DNA from: JAQBQZ01 sp964554765
GTDB lineage: Bacteria; Patescibacteriota; Minisyncoccia; Phycocordibacterales; CAIRYW01
Assembly: GCA_964554765.1 (NCBI GenBank)
Contig: CAZKPS010000004.1
Coordinates: 1 to 42,844 of the forward strand
Direction: 5' to 3'
DNA: 42,844 nt
Below the pieces are notes generated by a model. That model saw only the letters and a program-made list of their open reading frames with translations. It was not told the DNA's origin and ran no database searches. This document shows positions 1 through 7,258 of this stretch, in pieces. The first letter of the stretch is position 1; every line of letters starts with the position of its first letter. A program made the translations under genes and the position numbers.

Positions 1-1
1 G

Positions 2-274
2 GGACTCGGTAATATTGCAGAAGCCACTCTCAATGTAGGTAAAAGTGCACACGGACTCCAGGCTGTAGAGTGGTGGAAGAAAGGAGATATAGAAAATATT
101 CGTAAATATTGTCTCCAGGATGTAAAAGTAACGAAAGAAGTCTACGAGTACGCACTAAAACACAAAAAACTAAAATATAAAGATGGTGACGCTATTAAGA
201 GTGTTATAATAGATACTACAAATTGGGAGATTGCGGATAATAATAATGCAATGACATTTTCGTTACCGTTTTAA
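2..274 (+). CDS. C-terminal fragment of RNase H-like (DEDD-type) 3'-5' exonuclease domain protein
   Basis: Open from the left edge to a TAA, 90 residues, so only the C-terminus is present and the start lies outside the window. The segment YCLQDVKVTKEVYEYA, preceded by LNVGKSAHGLQAVEWWKKGD, matches the last motif of RNase H-like exonuclease domains of the DEDD class, where a YxxxD signature gives the final metal-binding Asp (here Y-C-L-Q-D). In CPR genomes such a domain occurs alone or at the end of DEAD/DEAH helicases; the fragment cannot tell which. After the motif comes a roughly 40-residue tail ending NAMTFSLPF. The stop codon overlaps the first base of the structured repeat that follows. 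Family identification is by pattern and is moderately sure. Confidence 0.6.
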   Translation, partial: GLGNIAEATLNVGKSAHGLQAVEWWKKGDIENIRKYCLQDVKVTKEVYEYALKHKKLKYKDGDAIKSVIIDTTNWEIADNNNAMTFSLPF

Positions 275-410
275 TCCGCACACTAACATTGGTATTATTG
301 CTAAGTGTTTCTGTGAAGAAATTTGGAGATTTTTGTAAATAGCATACGTGTTTGATATTACTTTATTTAAATAAGCAATAAAAACACGATACCAATGTTA
401 GTGTGTGGAT
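274..410 (+). repeat. Structured 137-bp repeat, copy 1 (long inverted-repeat helix with possible pseudoknot)
   Basis: Positions 274-295 pair with 389-410 over 22 bp with a single G-T wobble. Then 296-302 (TATTGCT) pairs with 374-380 (AGCAATA). The 8 nt between the two 3' strands (381-388, AAAACACG) is unpaired in that fold, but 382-387 (AAACAC) can pair with 305-310 (GTGTTT), a pseudoknot across the second helix. The central loop 311-373 is 63 nt. A second copy at 19914-20053 has the same plan, the same 8-nt bulge and the same loop length. The element begins on the last base of the preceding stop codon and ends 34 bp before the dsbA-like -10. It may be a small RNA, a 3' UTR element or a non-autonomous mobile element; no coding potential is seen. 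Confidence 0.85.
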
Positions 411-443
411 GAACCTCAAATAATTATTAGTTTATTAGTTTTT

Positions 444-449
444 TAAAAT
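444..449 (+). promoter_or_regulatory. -10 element of the dsbA-like gene (leaderless)
   Basis: TAAAAT lies 5 nt before the ATG at 455, so transcription would start at or next to the A of the start codon. The same TAAAATAATC arrangement precedes the PIG-L gene on the other strand. Confidence 0.5.
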
Positions 450-454
450 AATCT

Positions 455-1219
455 ATGGAACACAATCACGCAAATCACGAGCACCATGCTCATCACCCTC
501 ATCACAATAAGCAAAATCTCGCTACTCCTATTGCGATTGTGATTGCAGGTATTTTTATTGCTATCGCAATATTCTTTACAAATCAAGGACCGAAAGTTCA
601 AACTCTCGAGTCAACACTCTCAAAGATTGCAAAACTCTCTGGAGTAAGTGCTTCAAAATTTGACAAGTGTCTCGCTTCGGGCAAATACACTTCTGCAGTC
701 ACTCAAGCTGTATCTGATGCAGCGGCGACAGGTGGTAATGGTACACCTTGGAGTATTGTAGTGGGTCCTACAGGTATCAAATACCCTCTCTCAGGTGCAC
801 AATCTATCGACAAAGTGAAAGCAATCCTCGAACTTGCACTATCAAACAGTCCAGCACCAACAGGAGGAAATACAAAATCACTCGAAAATATGAAACCTGT
901 CACATCAAGTGATCATATCTTTGGTGATGTTAATGCTCCAGTAAAGGTGGTTTTCTATTCTGACCTCGAGTGTCCATTCTGTAAATCATTCCACGAGACA
1001 ATGACGCAAATTATGAATTCTTCTTATGGAAAAGATGGAAAGGTAGCTTGGGTATACAGACACTTCCCTCTAAAACAGCTTCATTCAAAGGCTCCAAAAG
1101 AGGCAGAGGCAGCAGAATGTGCAGCAGAACTCGGTGGTAATGATGCATTCTGGAAGTTCATCAACAAGATCAACGAAGTAACTCCAGCGAACAATAAACT
1201 AGATCAGGCACAATTTTAA
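455..1219 (+). CDS. Membrane-anchored DsbA-family thiol oxidoreductase with permuted domain halves
   Basis: 254 residues. Residues 1-20 are a histidine-rich cytoplasmic tail (nine His in the first 17), 22-42 are a hydrophobic membrane anchor, and the rest is expected outside the membrane. The thioredoxin fold is rearranged: residues 50-130 hold what is normally the C-terminal half of a DsbA (helical SASKFDKCLASGKY, then the cis-proline loop GGNGTPWS with Pro98, then the final strands and helix). Residues 143-254 hold what is normally the N-terminal half: the strand VKVVFYSD, the catalytic C173-P-F-C176, RHFPL, and helices ending NEVTPANNKLD. In ordinary DsbA proteins that last motif leads directly into the segment found here at residue 50. 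Dithiol oxidation or isomerisation of exported proteins is the likely role. No frameshift is visible at either end, and a terminator hairpin follows. Confidence 0.85.
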   Translation: MEHNHANHEHHAHHPHHNKQNLATPIAIVIAGIFIAIAIFFTNQGPKVQTLESTLSKIAKLSGVSASKFDKCLASGKYTSAVTQAVSDAAATGGNGTPWSIVVGPTGIKYPLSGAQSIDKVKAILELALSNSPAPTGGNTKSLENMKPVTSSDHIFGDVNAPVKVVFYSDLECPFCKSFHETMTQIMNSSYGKDGKVAWVYRHFPLKQLHSKAPKEAEAAECAAELGGNDAFWKFINKINEVTPANNKLDQAQF

Positions 1220-1268
1220 AGCAAAGCTTTAAAAAAACTAACAAGTATTTAAATCTCAAGTTATCAAA

Positions 1269-1299
1269 AAAAACACCGCGGCGTAGCCGCGGTGTTTTT
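1269..1299. terminator. Terminator hairpin between the dsbA-like gene and uvrD
   Basis: A 14-bp perfect stem with a 3-nt loop (core ACACCGCGGC / GCCGCGGTGT) has an A-run before and a T-run after, so it can terminate from both sides. The genes on both sides converge here. Confidence 0.8.
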
Positions 1300-1354
1300 G
1301 TATTTTGCCTGAACACTTGTTTACTTGCTACTTGGATACTTTAAGCTCTGTGGA

Positions 1355-4108
1355 CTATAGACTAATGACTTTTGAGAGCTTACAATACCCACACTCCTTA
1401 TTTTCGCATTTTTTATCCATAAATTCGAATGAATAAATATCATTGAGTGCTTTTGAAATAATTTCTTCAATATCTTTCTTATCACCCTCTGTAAGTGCAA
1501 AACTCTCTGACATTATCCCTTTCTTTTCATCAGGCACAAGGAATGTGAGAGTTCCTGACCCGACAGTTGCATCTGGTAGTGAATTCTCAATCAGAAATTT
1601 GTAGAACCTTAGCTGTCGCCACTCATTACCTGTACCTGATTTTGTAAGTCCTTTTATTTCGTTTTCAGTTATTCGTTTCTTGGTCTTAAAATCAATCACC
1701 TTGAATACTCCATCAGTCTCTCTCGCAAGGTCAATCTTACCTGTTATCGGCACCTCAAACCCATTGAGTTTGTATGTGAAAGAAAATCCCTTTTCTATAT
1801 GAGCTTTTTCCCCCTCACCGAATGGCACAAATGTTGTGATGTATGCTTTGATATACTCGTTAGCTTTTTCGAGTGCGAGCGGAAGCTCACTTTCTCCAAA
1901 CGGCTCATTGAGTACACTTTTCTCAATCACTTCATCCATATCTTTACGTTCTGGATTCTGGTGGAAAAGTCGAAGAGCATTGTGACAAGCATTACCGAGG
2001 TTTGTATGGAATTCTGGTGCATCAGGAATTAGTAATAGATTGCGGAAGAAATATTTCCACGGACAATCAAGAAAGTTATTGAGAGCAGATACAGAAAAAC
2101 TTCGCTCCAAAAATACATCTCTAAATACTTTTATCTTTTCTTCTTTTGGATTTTTGCTTATCTCCAAAAGATCTGGTTTGTAGATCTCACCCTCCTTTCG
2201 AACTACAAATTCAGAATCTATCTCAGCGAGAAGTTCTGCAGGGGCAGCCTCACCACCTTTTGAATCTGTAAGCGAATAAGAAATAGTAACAGACTCTCGT
2301 GCTCGAGTGATTGCTACATAGAGAAGTCTTCGTTCCTCTTCGAGTTCTGAATCGATACCGACACCAGGGATAGCGAGCAAATCTCCACGTTTACCAGAGC
2401 CTCCAAACTTCTTTGCTGTCACATCGAGTATATAAACATGATCGTATTCGAGACCTTTTGATTTGTGTACTGAAAGGAGCTCAACTGTCGCCTTTTTTTC
2501 GATAGATTCTGAGAGTGTTGCGAGATGATGCTTCTCAAGAAAATTAAGATGAGAGACTAAGTCTTCAAGTCTTGCGGCTCGCTTCTTCATAACCAATTTT
2601 CGCGCCTCATCAAACACAGACCGGAACACTTCGAATGATTCGGCTGTAGCATTACCATACATTTCTTCTCGAATTTCCTTAAGCATTTCTGTAAGGGGGG
2701 TCTTCTTGGCTTTAGCAATAAACTCTTTGATCGCTCCTTCATCAGTTTTAAAGATTAACTCCGCTGCATCCACTCTTTCTTTTCTTGCATCTACTGCAAT
2801 CTTCAAAAGCTCTGTTATAGGCTTTGAAAAATATCCCATATAAAGAGCCTTAAGGAGGTTGCCATCATACGGATTTATAAGTCCCTCAAAAAGTGAAAGA
2901 AGTTTTCGATATTCGAAGCTCTCAAAGAGTGATCTCTCGCCTGCAATACGGTAATTTACCCCCTCAACATCAAGAAATGGAGCAATATCGTGAAGAGTCT
3001 GATTGTGTCGTGTGATGACCGCTACAGAGCCTTTAAGAGCCTTTATGGCCTTTGCTGTAGCCGCAAGTTCGTTCTCATATTCAGGGTACTCTACAATTTC
3101 TATCTCTTTTTCTTTATGAGGTAGATTAGCGTTTAGTTTTTTGTGACTTCTGCCGTCGTGTGAAATAAGACTATGACTTCCTTCGAGAATAGTCTTTTGT
3201 GAACGATAGTTTTCCTCGAGAGTGATTTTCTTGGCACCTTTAAATTCGTCAGCGAAGTTATAGAAGTGTTCGAGTGACGCGCCCTGGAATCTAAAGATTG
3301 ACTGCTTGTCATCTCCCACCACAAAAATATTTGGGGGATCAATCTCCTTATCATCCTTAAATAGCTTTAATATCTCATTTTGAGATCCATTCGCATCCTG
3401 GTGCTCATCAGCGAGAATGAATTGAAATCTCTCACGCACCTCTGCACGCATTGTAGGATTTTCTTTGAGAGCTGAGATCAGTTCTATGATCGCATCATCA
3501 AAGTCATAGAGCTTTCGCTTCTCAAGTTCTTTCTCATATTCCTCGAAGAGTTCTGCAAATTCATCAAGTCGTTCTTTATGTTCATTTTTATCCAGTATCT
3601 TTCGAAGCTCTCGACTATCAATAAGTTCTCTTTTAAGATCTGAAATTCGCCCTGAGATTTTTGAAATAGTAACTCCAAAATCTGATACTCGAAGTTCTCG
3701 AAAACTCTTTTTATCCAAAATATATTCAATTATTTCAATCTTGTCTGCATCACTTGCTGGCATCCGTTCACCAATCTTTTTAAAATTTTCTGGATAAATG
3801 CTTCGAATATAATTCGCGAATCCGTGGAATGTAAAAATATTTACTTGAAAACTCGTGTCTCCTATGAGCTCTCGAAGCTTCTCCCGCATCGCTCGTGCGC
3901 CAGACTCGGTAAATGTGAGTGCTAGTATTTCATCAGGCTTTGCGTTCCCAATCCGGAGGATATTTGCAATACGAAGAGTCAGTACCGTAGTCTTACCTGT
4001 CCCAGGCCCTGCAATAACCATTACAGGTCCGTAGATAGTATCCACAGCCTCCTTTTGGCCTTTGTTTAGAGATTTGTATTTAACATCAAATTTGGATGTT
4101 GAATTCAT
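1355..4108 (-). CDS. UvrD/PcrA-family helicase fused to an AddB/RecB-like PD-(D/E)XK nuclease
   Basis: 917 residues. Superfamily 1A helicase motifs run in order: Q-motif LNKGQKEAV, Walker A AGPGTGKTT (33-41), motif II DEHQD, DDKQSIFRFQGAS, ENYRS, VHKSKGLEYDHVYILD, and YVAITRARES. From about residue 680 the chain becomes a RecB-type nuclease: FSVSALNNFLDCPWKYFFR, then GKIDLARE...KVIDFKT (the PD-(D/E)XK core) and QLRFYKFL. The cysteine in LDCPW plus the C-terminal CENKECGYC form the four-cysteine pattern of the Fe-S cluster in AddB/Cas4-like nucleases. It is probably the single-chain DNA end-processing or repair helicase of a genome without an obvious RecBCD. The ATG is fixed by an extended -10 six bases upstream. 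It lies directly downstream of rpoD but has its own promoter. Confidence 0.88.
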   Translation of the reverse strand: MNSTSKFDVKYKSLNKGQKEAVDTIYGPVMVIAGPGTGKTTVLTLRIANILRIGNAKPDEILALTFTESGARAMREKLRELIGDTSFQVNIFTFHGFANYIRSIYPENFKKIGERMPASDADKIEIIEYILDKKSFRELRVSDFGVTISKISGRISDLKRELIDSRELRKILDKNEHKERLDEFAELFEEYEKELEKRKLYDFDDAIIELISALKENPTMRAEVRERFQFILADEHQDANGSQNEILKLFKDDKEIDPPNIFVVGDDKQSIFRFQGASLEHFYNFADEFKGAKKITLEENYRSQKTILEGSHSLISHDGRSHKKLNANLPHKEKEIEIVEYPEYENELAATAKAIKALKGSVAVITRHNQTLHDIAPFLDVEGVNYRIAGERSLFESFEYRKLLSLFEGLINPYDGNLLKALYMGYFSKPITELLKIAVDARKERVDAAELIFKTDEGAIKEFIAKAKKTPLTEMLKEIREEMYGNATAESFEVFRSVFDEARKLVMKKRAARLEDLVSHLNFLEKHHLATLSESIEKKATVELLSVHKSKGLEYDHVYILDVTAKKFGGSGKRGDLLAIPGVGIDSELEEERRLLYVAITRARESVTISYSLTDSKGGEAAPAELLAEIDSEFVVRKEGEIYKPDLLEISKNPKEEKIKVFRDVFLERSFSVSALNNFLDCPWKYFFRNLLLIPDAPEFHTNLGNACHNALRLFHQNPERKDMDEVIEKSVLNEPFGESELPLALEKANEYIKAYITTFVPFGEGEKAHIEKGFSFTYKLNGFEVPITGKIDLARETDGVFKVIDFKTKKRITENEIKGLTKSGTGNEWRQLRFYKFLIENSLPDATVGSGTLTFLVPDEKKGIMSESFALTEGDKKDIEEIISKALNDIYSFEFMDKKCENKECGYCKLSKVISL

Positions 4109-4114
4109 GGGGGT

Positions 4115-4123
4115 ATTATATCA
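4115..4123 (-). promoter_or_regulatory. Extended -10 promoter of the helicase-nuclease gene (leaderless)
   Basis: TGATATAAT on the minus strand is followed by six bases and then the ATG at 4108. The hexamer abuts the T-tract of the rpoD terminator. Confidence 0.75.
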
Positions 4124-4124
4124 A

Positions 4125-4162
4125 AAAAAATACGAAGGTGTTTTAACACCTTCGTATTTTTT
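4125..4162. terminator. Terminator of rpoD
   Basis: The stem ATACGAAGGTG / CACCTTCGTAT is flanked by A and T runs on both sides and lies immediately after the rpoD stop codon. Confidence 0.85.
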
Positions 4163-4164
4163 AT

Positions 4165-5427
4165 TTAGTAATTTCTCAAACGTGATACTTTGTCGTGAGT
4201 TCTGATCTTGTCCAAAGCCTTAGCCTCAATCTGTCGGATTCGTTCTCGAGTCACTCCAAAGGTTTTACCTACTTCTTCGAGCGTGTGCTGAATACCGTCC
4301 ATAAGTCCGTGTCGCATCTCGAGAATTCTCCGCTCCTTTTCTGAGAGGTCATTGAGGATTTCTCGCACCTGGTCTCCGAGAATCTTTTGTGAAGTATCTT
4401 GATCAGGAGACGGGATCTTCTCATCTGCAATAAAGTCTCCGAATGTTGTCTTGTCATCGCCATCATCTCCTACCGGAGTATCAAGTGACACTGTCGCCTG
4501 ATCAATCTTCTCAATCTGATAAACCTTATCTACATCGAGCCCCATTTCAACTGCGATTTCATCAGGCATTGGATCTCGTCCCAAGTCTTGTGAGAGTCGT
4601 CGCACCACTTGTTTGTACTTTGCAATTGTTTCTACCATATGCACTGGCACACGAATTGTTCGTGACTGGTCTGCGAGCGCTCGAGTGATAGATTGTCTAA
4701 TCCACCATGTCGCATATGTTGAGAATTTGTAGCCCTTTGTCCAATCAAACTTATCTACCGCTTTGAAGAGTCCGAGGTTTCCTTCTTGAATAAGGTCAAG
4801 GAGTGTAAGGTCTGCTGAACGTCCGACATATTTCTTGGCAATCGATACCACAAGTCGGAGGTTTGCCTTTGCAAGAAGATTCTTCGCTTCTTCATCACCC
4901 TCTTGAATTCTCTGTGCGAGCCCCTTTTCTTCTCCTGCATGAATGAGTGGATACTGACCGATTTCTTTCAAATACATTTGAATTGAGTCGTGTCCCTCAC
5001 CCTTACCACCTGCATATTTTTTGAGGAAATCAGCTTCGTCGTTATGAACTTCGAGAAGTCCACCCCCTTCGAGAATATCTACACCGGATGTACTAAACTT
5101 CTCGTAGATTGTATCGAGAAAAGTAATATCATCCTCGATGTTTGGAAAATCCTTCAAAATATCATCATATGTCACAAAGCCTCGCTCCCGTCCCTTTGCG
5201 AGAAGTAGATCGAGCTTTTTGTTGGCATCCTCCTTTTTAGCTATAGCGTTTTTTGACGGGGCTTTTACCACTGGTTTTACCAGTTTTTTTGCTACAGCTT
5301 TTTTAACAGATTTCTTTACCACTTTTTTTTGTGGTGTCTTTTTGACTTTTTTTACTATTTTTTTCTTTTGATTTTTAACTTTCGCTTTTAACTTTTGCCC
5401 TTTGACTTTTGACTTTATCTTTTTCAT
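4165..5427 (-). CDS. rpoD: Primary RNA polymerase sigma factor (sigma-70)
   Basis: 420 residues; directs RNA polymerase to -35/-10 promoters. Residues 1-65 are an extremely Lys/Ala/Val-rich basic tail with no family counterpart, encoded by the A-rich repeated word seen elsewhere in the window. A sigma-1.1-like segment follows (KLDLLLAKGRERGFVTYDDI). Region 1.2 starts at DSIQMYLKEIGQYPLI. Regions 2.1-2.4 are NLRLVVSIAKKYVGR, LDLIQEGNLGLFKAVDKFD, and YKFSTYATWWIRQSITRAL with RTIRVPVHM. Region 4 is the helix-turn-helix TLEEVGKTFGVTRERIRQIE. It follows dnaG by 37 nt on the same strand, the rpoD half of the classical macromolecular synthesis operon. No Shine-Dalgarno is visible. Confidence 0.97.
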   Translation of the reverse strand: MKKIKSKVKGQKLKAKVKNQKKKIVKKVKKTPQKKVVKKSVKKAVAKKLVKPVVKAPSKNAIAKKEDANKKLDLLLAKGRERGFVTYDDILKDFPNIEDDITFLDTIYEKFSTSGVDILEGGGLLEVHNDEADFLKKYAGGKGEGHDSIQMYLKEIGQYPLIHAGEEKGLAQRIQEGDEEAKNLLAKANLRLVVSIAKKYVGRSADLTLLDLIQEGNLGLFKAVDKFDWTKGYKFSTYATWWIRQSITRALADQSRTIRVPVHMVETIAKYKQVVRRLSQDLGRDPMPDEIAVEMGLDVDKVYQIEKIDQATVSLDTPVGDDGDDKTTFGDFIADEKIPSPDQDTSQKILGDQVREILNDLSEKERRILEMRHGLMDGIQHTLEEVGKTFGVTRERIRQIEAKALDKIRTHDKVSRLRNY

Positions 5428-5464
5428 ATTATTAATTATTTATTACTAAATTATTTATTAAAAT

Positions 5465-7150
5465 TTATGTAGAGGCATATTTTTTTGATAAATTCGATAG
5501 TTTTTCTGATATTTCTTTGGTTCTGGCGAGTTCCCGATTTATTGCTTCTATATCATGAAGTGCCTCAAGTTTCTTTATATTTTCCATCGCCTTTGTAAAA
5601 CCTTCTTTAAGTATCTCTTCTTCAAAGTGTTTGAGGAGCTCATTACTCACCTTTTTAACATTGACCCCCTCTCCATACTGAAGCTCTATTTCAAACAATA
5701 ACTTCCCTTTCTCTATCTCATCTTTTGGAATCTTGTCTTCAAAATTTGGTTCGATCTCGGAAAGTTTTGATTTGATTATTTCTGATTCAGGATTGTTTTT
5801 CGAGAGGAGATATAAATAGAATTTTATTATACCAGGAATATTGCTCCGCACACTCTTGTTTGGAAGCGGTATATCATGAGTTGCGACATCCTCGTCTTTG
5901 ATGCGACTCAACTCTTCTATGAGTGCACCTTCATTGATACCTGAAATAAAACTCACCTTTTGTAAAAATCGTGATCTGTCGATAGCGCTTTGCACAGATT
6001 TGATAAGTGGCAAGACTTTTTCTTTGAGAGTTTTATCTGCAATCGCTCTATCATTCTCTACTTTCATATTCTCAATAAAGTAATCAATGATATTTTGTGC
6101 ATTAGCTACAGCACTCTTCCAAATCTCCGGATCTTTTGCTACAGCATCTGCTGGATCGAGTCCATCTGCAAGAAATGCCACCTTCACCGTAAAACCTTGT
6201 GCGAGTGCAAGCTTCCATGCACGTATCGTTGCACTTCGCCCTGCGTTGTCTGCATCGTATGCGATGACGAGTGTCTCTGTAAGCCTCCGAAGGATTTCGA
6301 GGTGTTGTGCAGTGAGTGCGGTACCTGATGATGCGACAGTATTATGAAGCCCTGCCTGATGTGACATCAAAAGATCCATCTGACCTTCAACTAAGATCAC
6401 AGACTGATTAAGTCTTATTGCATTTTTGGCAATATTGTATCCATAAAGTGTTTTAGACTTATCAAAAAGCTCTGTGTCTGGACTATTTAAATATTTTGCC
6501 TCGCTTTCACTTGCGTGAATTATTCGTCCTGAAAATGCAATTGTACGACCTGCAGTATCGAAAATCGGAAACATAATTCGATCCCTGAACCTGTCATAAC
6601 TTTCACCTTTTTCATTCTCTTTTATGAGTCCAGCATCGAGCATTTCTTTTTGCGAATATCCCAAGTGTGACAAATGATCTTTAAGACTCCTCCACTCGTT
6701 TAGTGCAAGTCCTAATCTCCAAGTTCGCAAACTCTCGATTGAAAGATTTCTTTTCTTAATATAAAGAAGTGCCTCATTGTTGCCTTTTAGATTGTTTTGA
6801 AAAAATTTTGTCGCTTCTTCCATAATGTCATACAAATCTCGATTATTTTGCTTCTCATCTTTTTCAAACTTTTCAATCACTACCCCTGCCCTGTCTGCAA
6901 GCATTTTAAGAGATGTGACAAAATCCACACCTTCGAATTCTTGTACAAATGTGAAAATATCACCTTTTGCAGCACATCCAAAACAATAATAGCTCTGTCG
7001 CTCTGGTGAAATATAAAAAGAAGGCGTCTTCTCGTGATGAAAAGGACACTTTGCTTTAAAATTGCTTCCTGATTTTTCAACATCGATATAAGAAGCAATA
7101 ACATCAATGATGCTTAATCGCTCCTTTATATTTTGAACAGTTGTGGACAT
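5465..7150 (-). CDS. dnaG: DNA primase
   Basis: 561 residues; makes RNA primers on the lagging-strand template. The CHC2 zinc ribbon is C35, H38, C56 and C59 (KCPFHHEKTPSFY...YYCFGC). The RNA polymerase core follows (NSPDTELFDKSKTLYG), then the Toprim domain VILVEGQMDLLMSHQAG and YDADNAGRSA. The C-terminal helicase-interacting part is short and divergent, which is usual in CPR. It lies upstream of rpoD on the same strand and is probably co-transcribed. The promoter region holds ACTTG-type repeats and I could not assign a -10. Confidence 0.96.
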   Translation of the reverse strand: MSTTVQNIKERLSIIDVIASYIDVEKSGSNFKAKCPFHHEKTPSFYISPERQSYYCFGCAAKGDIFTFVQEFEGVDFVTSLKMLADRAGVVIEKFEKDEKQNNRDLYDIMEEATKFFQNNLKGNNEALLYIKKRNLSIESLRTWRLGLALNEWRSLKDHLSHLGYSQKEMLDAGLIKENEKGESYDRFRDRIMFPIFDTAGRTIAFSGRIIHASESEAKYLNSPDTELFDKSKTLYGYNIAKNAIRLNQSVILVEGQMDLLMSHQAGLHNTVASSGTALTAQHLEILRRLTETLVIAYDADNAGRSATIRAWKLALAQGFTVKVAFLADGLDPADAVAKDPEIWKSAVANAQNIIDYFIENMKVENDRAIADKTLKEKVLPLIKSVQSAIDRSRFLQKVSFISGINEGALIEELSRIKDEDVATHDIPLPNKSVRSNIPGIIKFYLYLLSKNNPESEIIKSKLSEIEPNFEDKIPKDEIEKGKLLFEIELQYGEGVNVKKVSNELLKHFEEEILKEGFTKAMENIKKLEALHDIEAINRELARTKEISEKLSNLSKKYAST

Positions 7151-7155
7151 TATTT

Positions 7156-7205
7156 AAGTTTACAAGTTACAAGTATCAAGTAATCAAGTCCCAATCAATC
7201 AACGA
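7156..7205. repeat. Degenerate ACTTG/CAAGT repeat tract
   Basis: The stretch carries five near-regular CAAGT words (ACAAGTTACAAGTATCAAGT and on). Similar tracts occur at 1241-1267, 1316-1343, 15841-15891 and 20747-20790, always in intergenic DNA beside terminators. Confidence 0.5.
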
Positions 7206-7216
7206 GTACGGGTAAA

Positions 7217-7249
7217 GAGACGGAAAATTCCTTTGGAATTTTCCGTCTC
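7217..7249 (-). terminator. Terminator of rpoBC
   Basis: A 15-bp perfect stem (GAGACGGAAAATTCC paired with its complement across a TTT loop) lies ten bases after the rpoC stop codon. The T-tract is poor. Confidence 0.65.
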
Positions 7250-7258
7250 CCCTATACC

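Noticed and set aside
274..410. Integron attC site
   Set aside because: Length and inverted-repeat form are suggestive, but CACTAAC and GTTAGTG do not fit RYYYAAC/GTTRRRY, copy 2 lacks the AAC/GTT core, and no integrase or cassette array is present.
455..1219. DsbA order explained by frameshift or a lost downstream half
   Set aside because: Translation past the stop shows no DsbA residues, and the missing half is already present upstream in the same frame.
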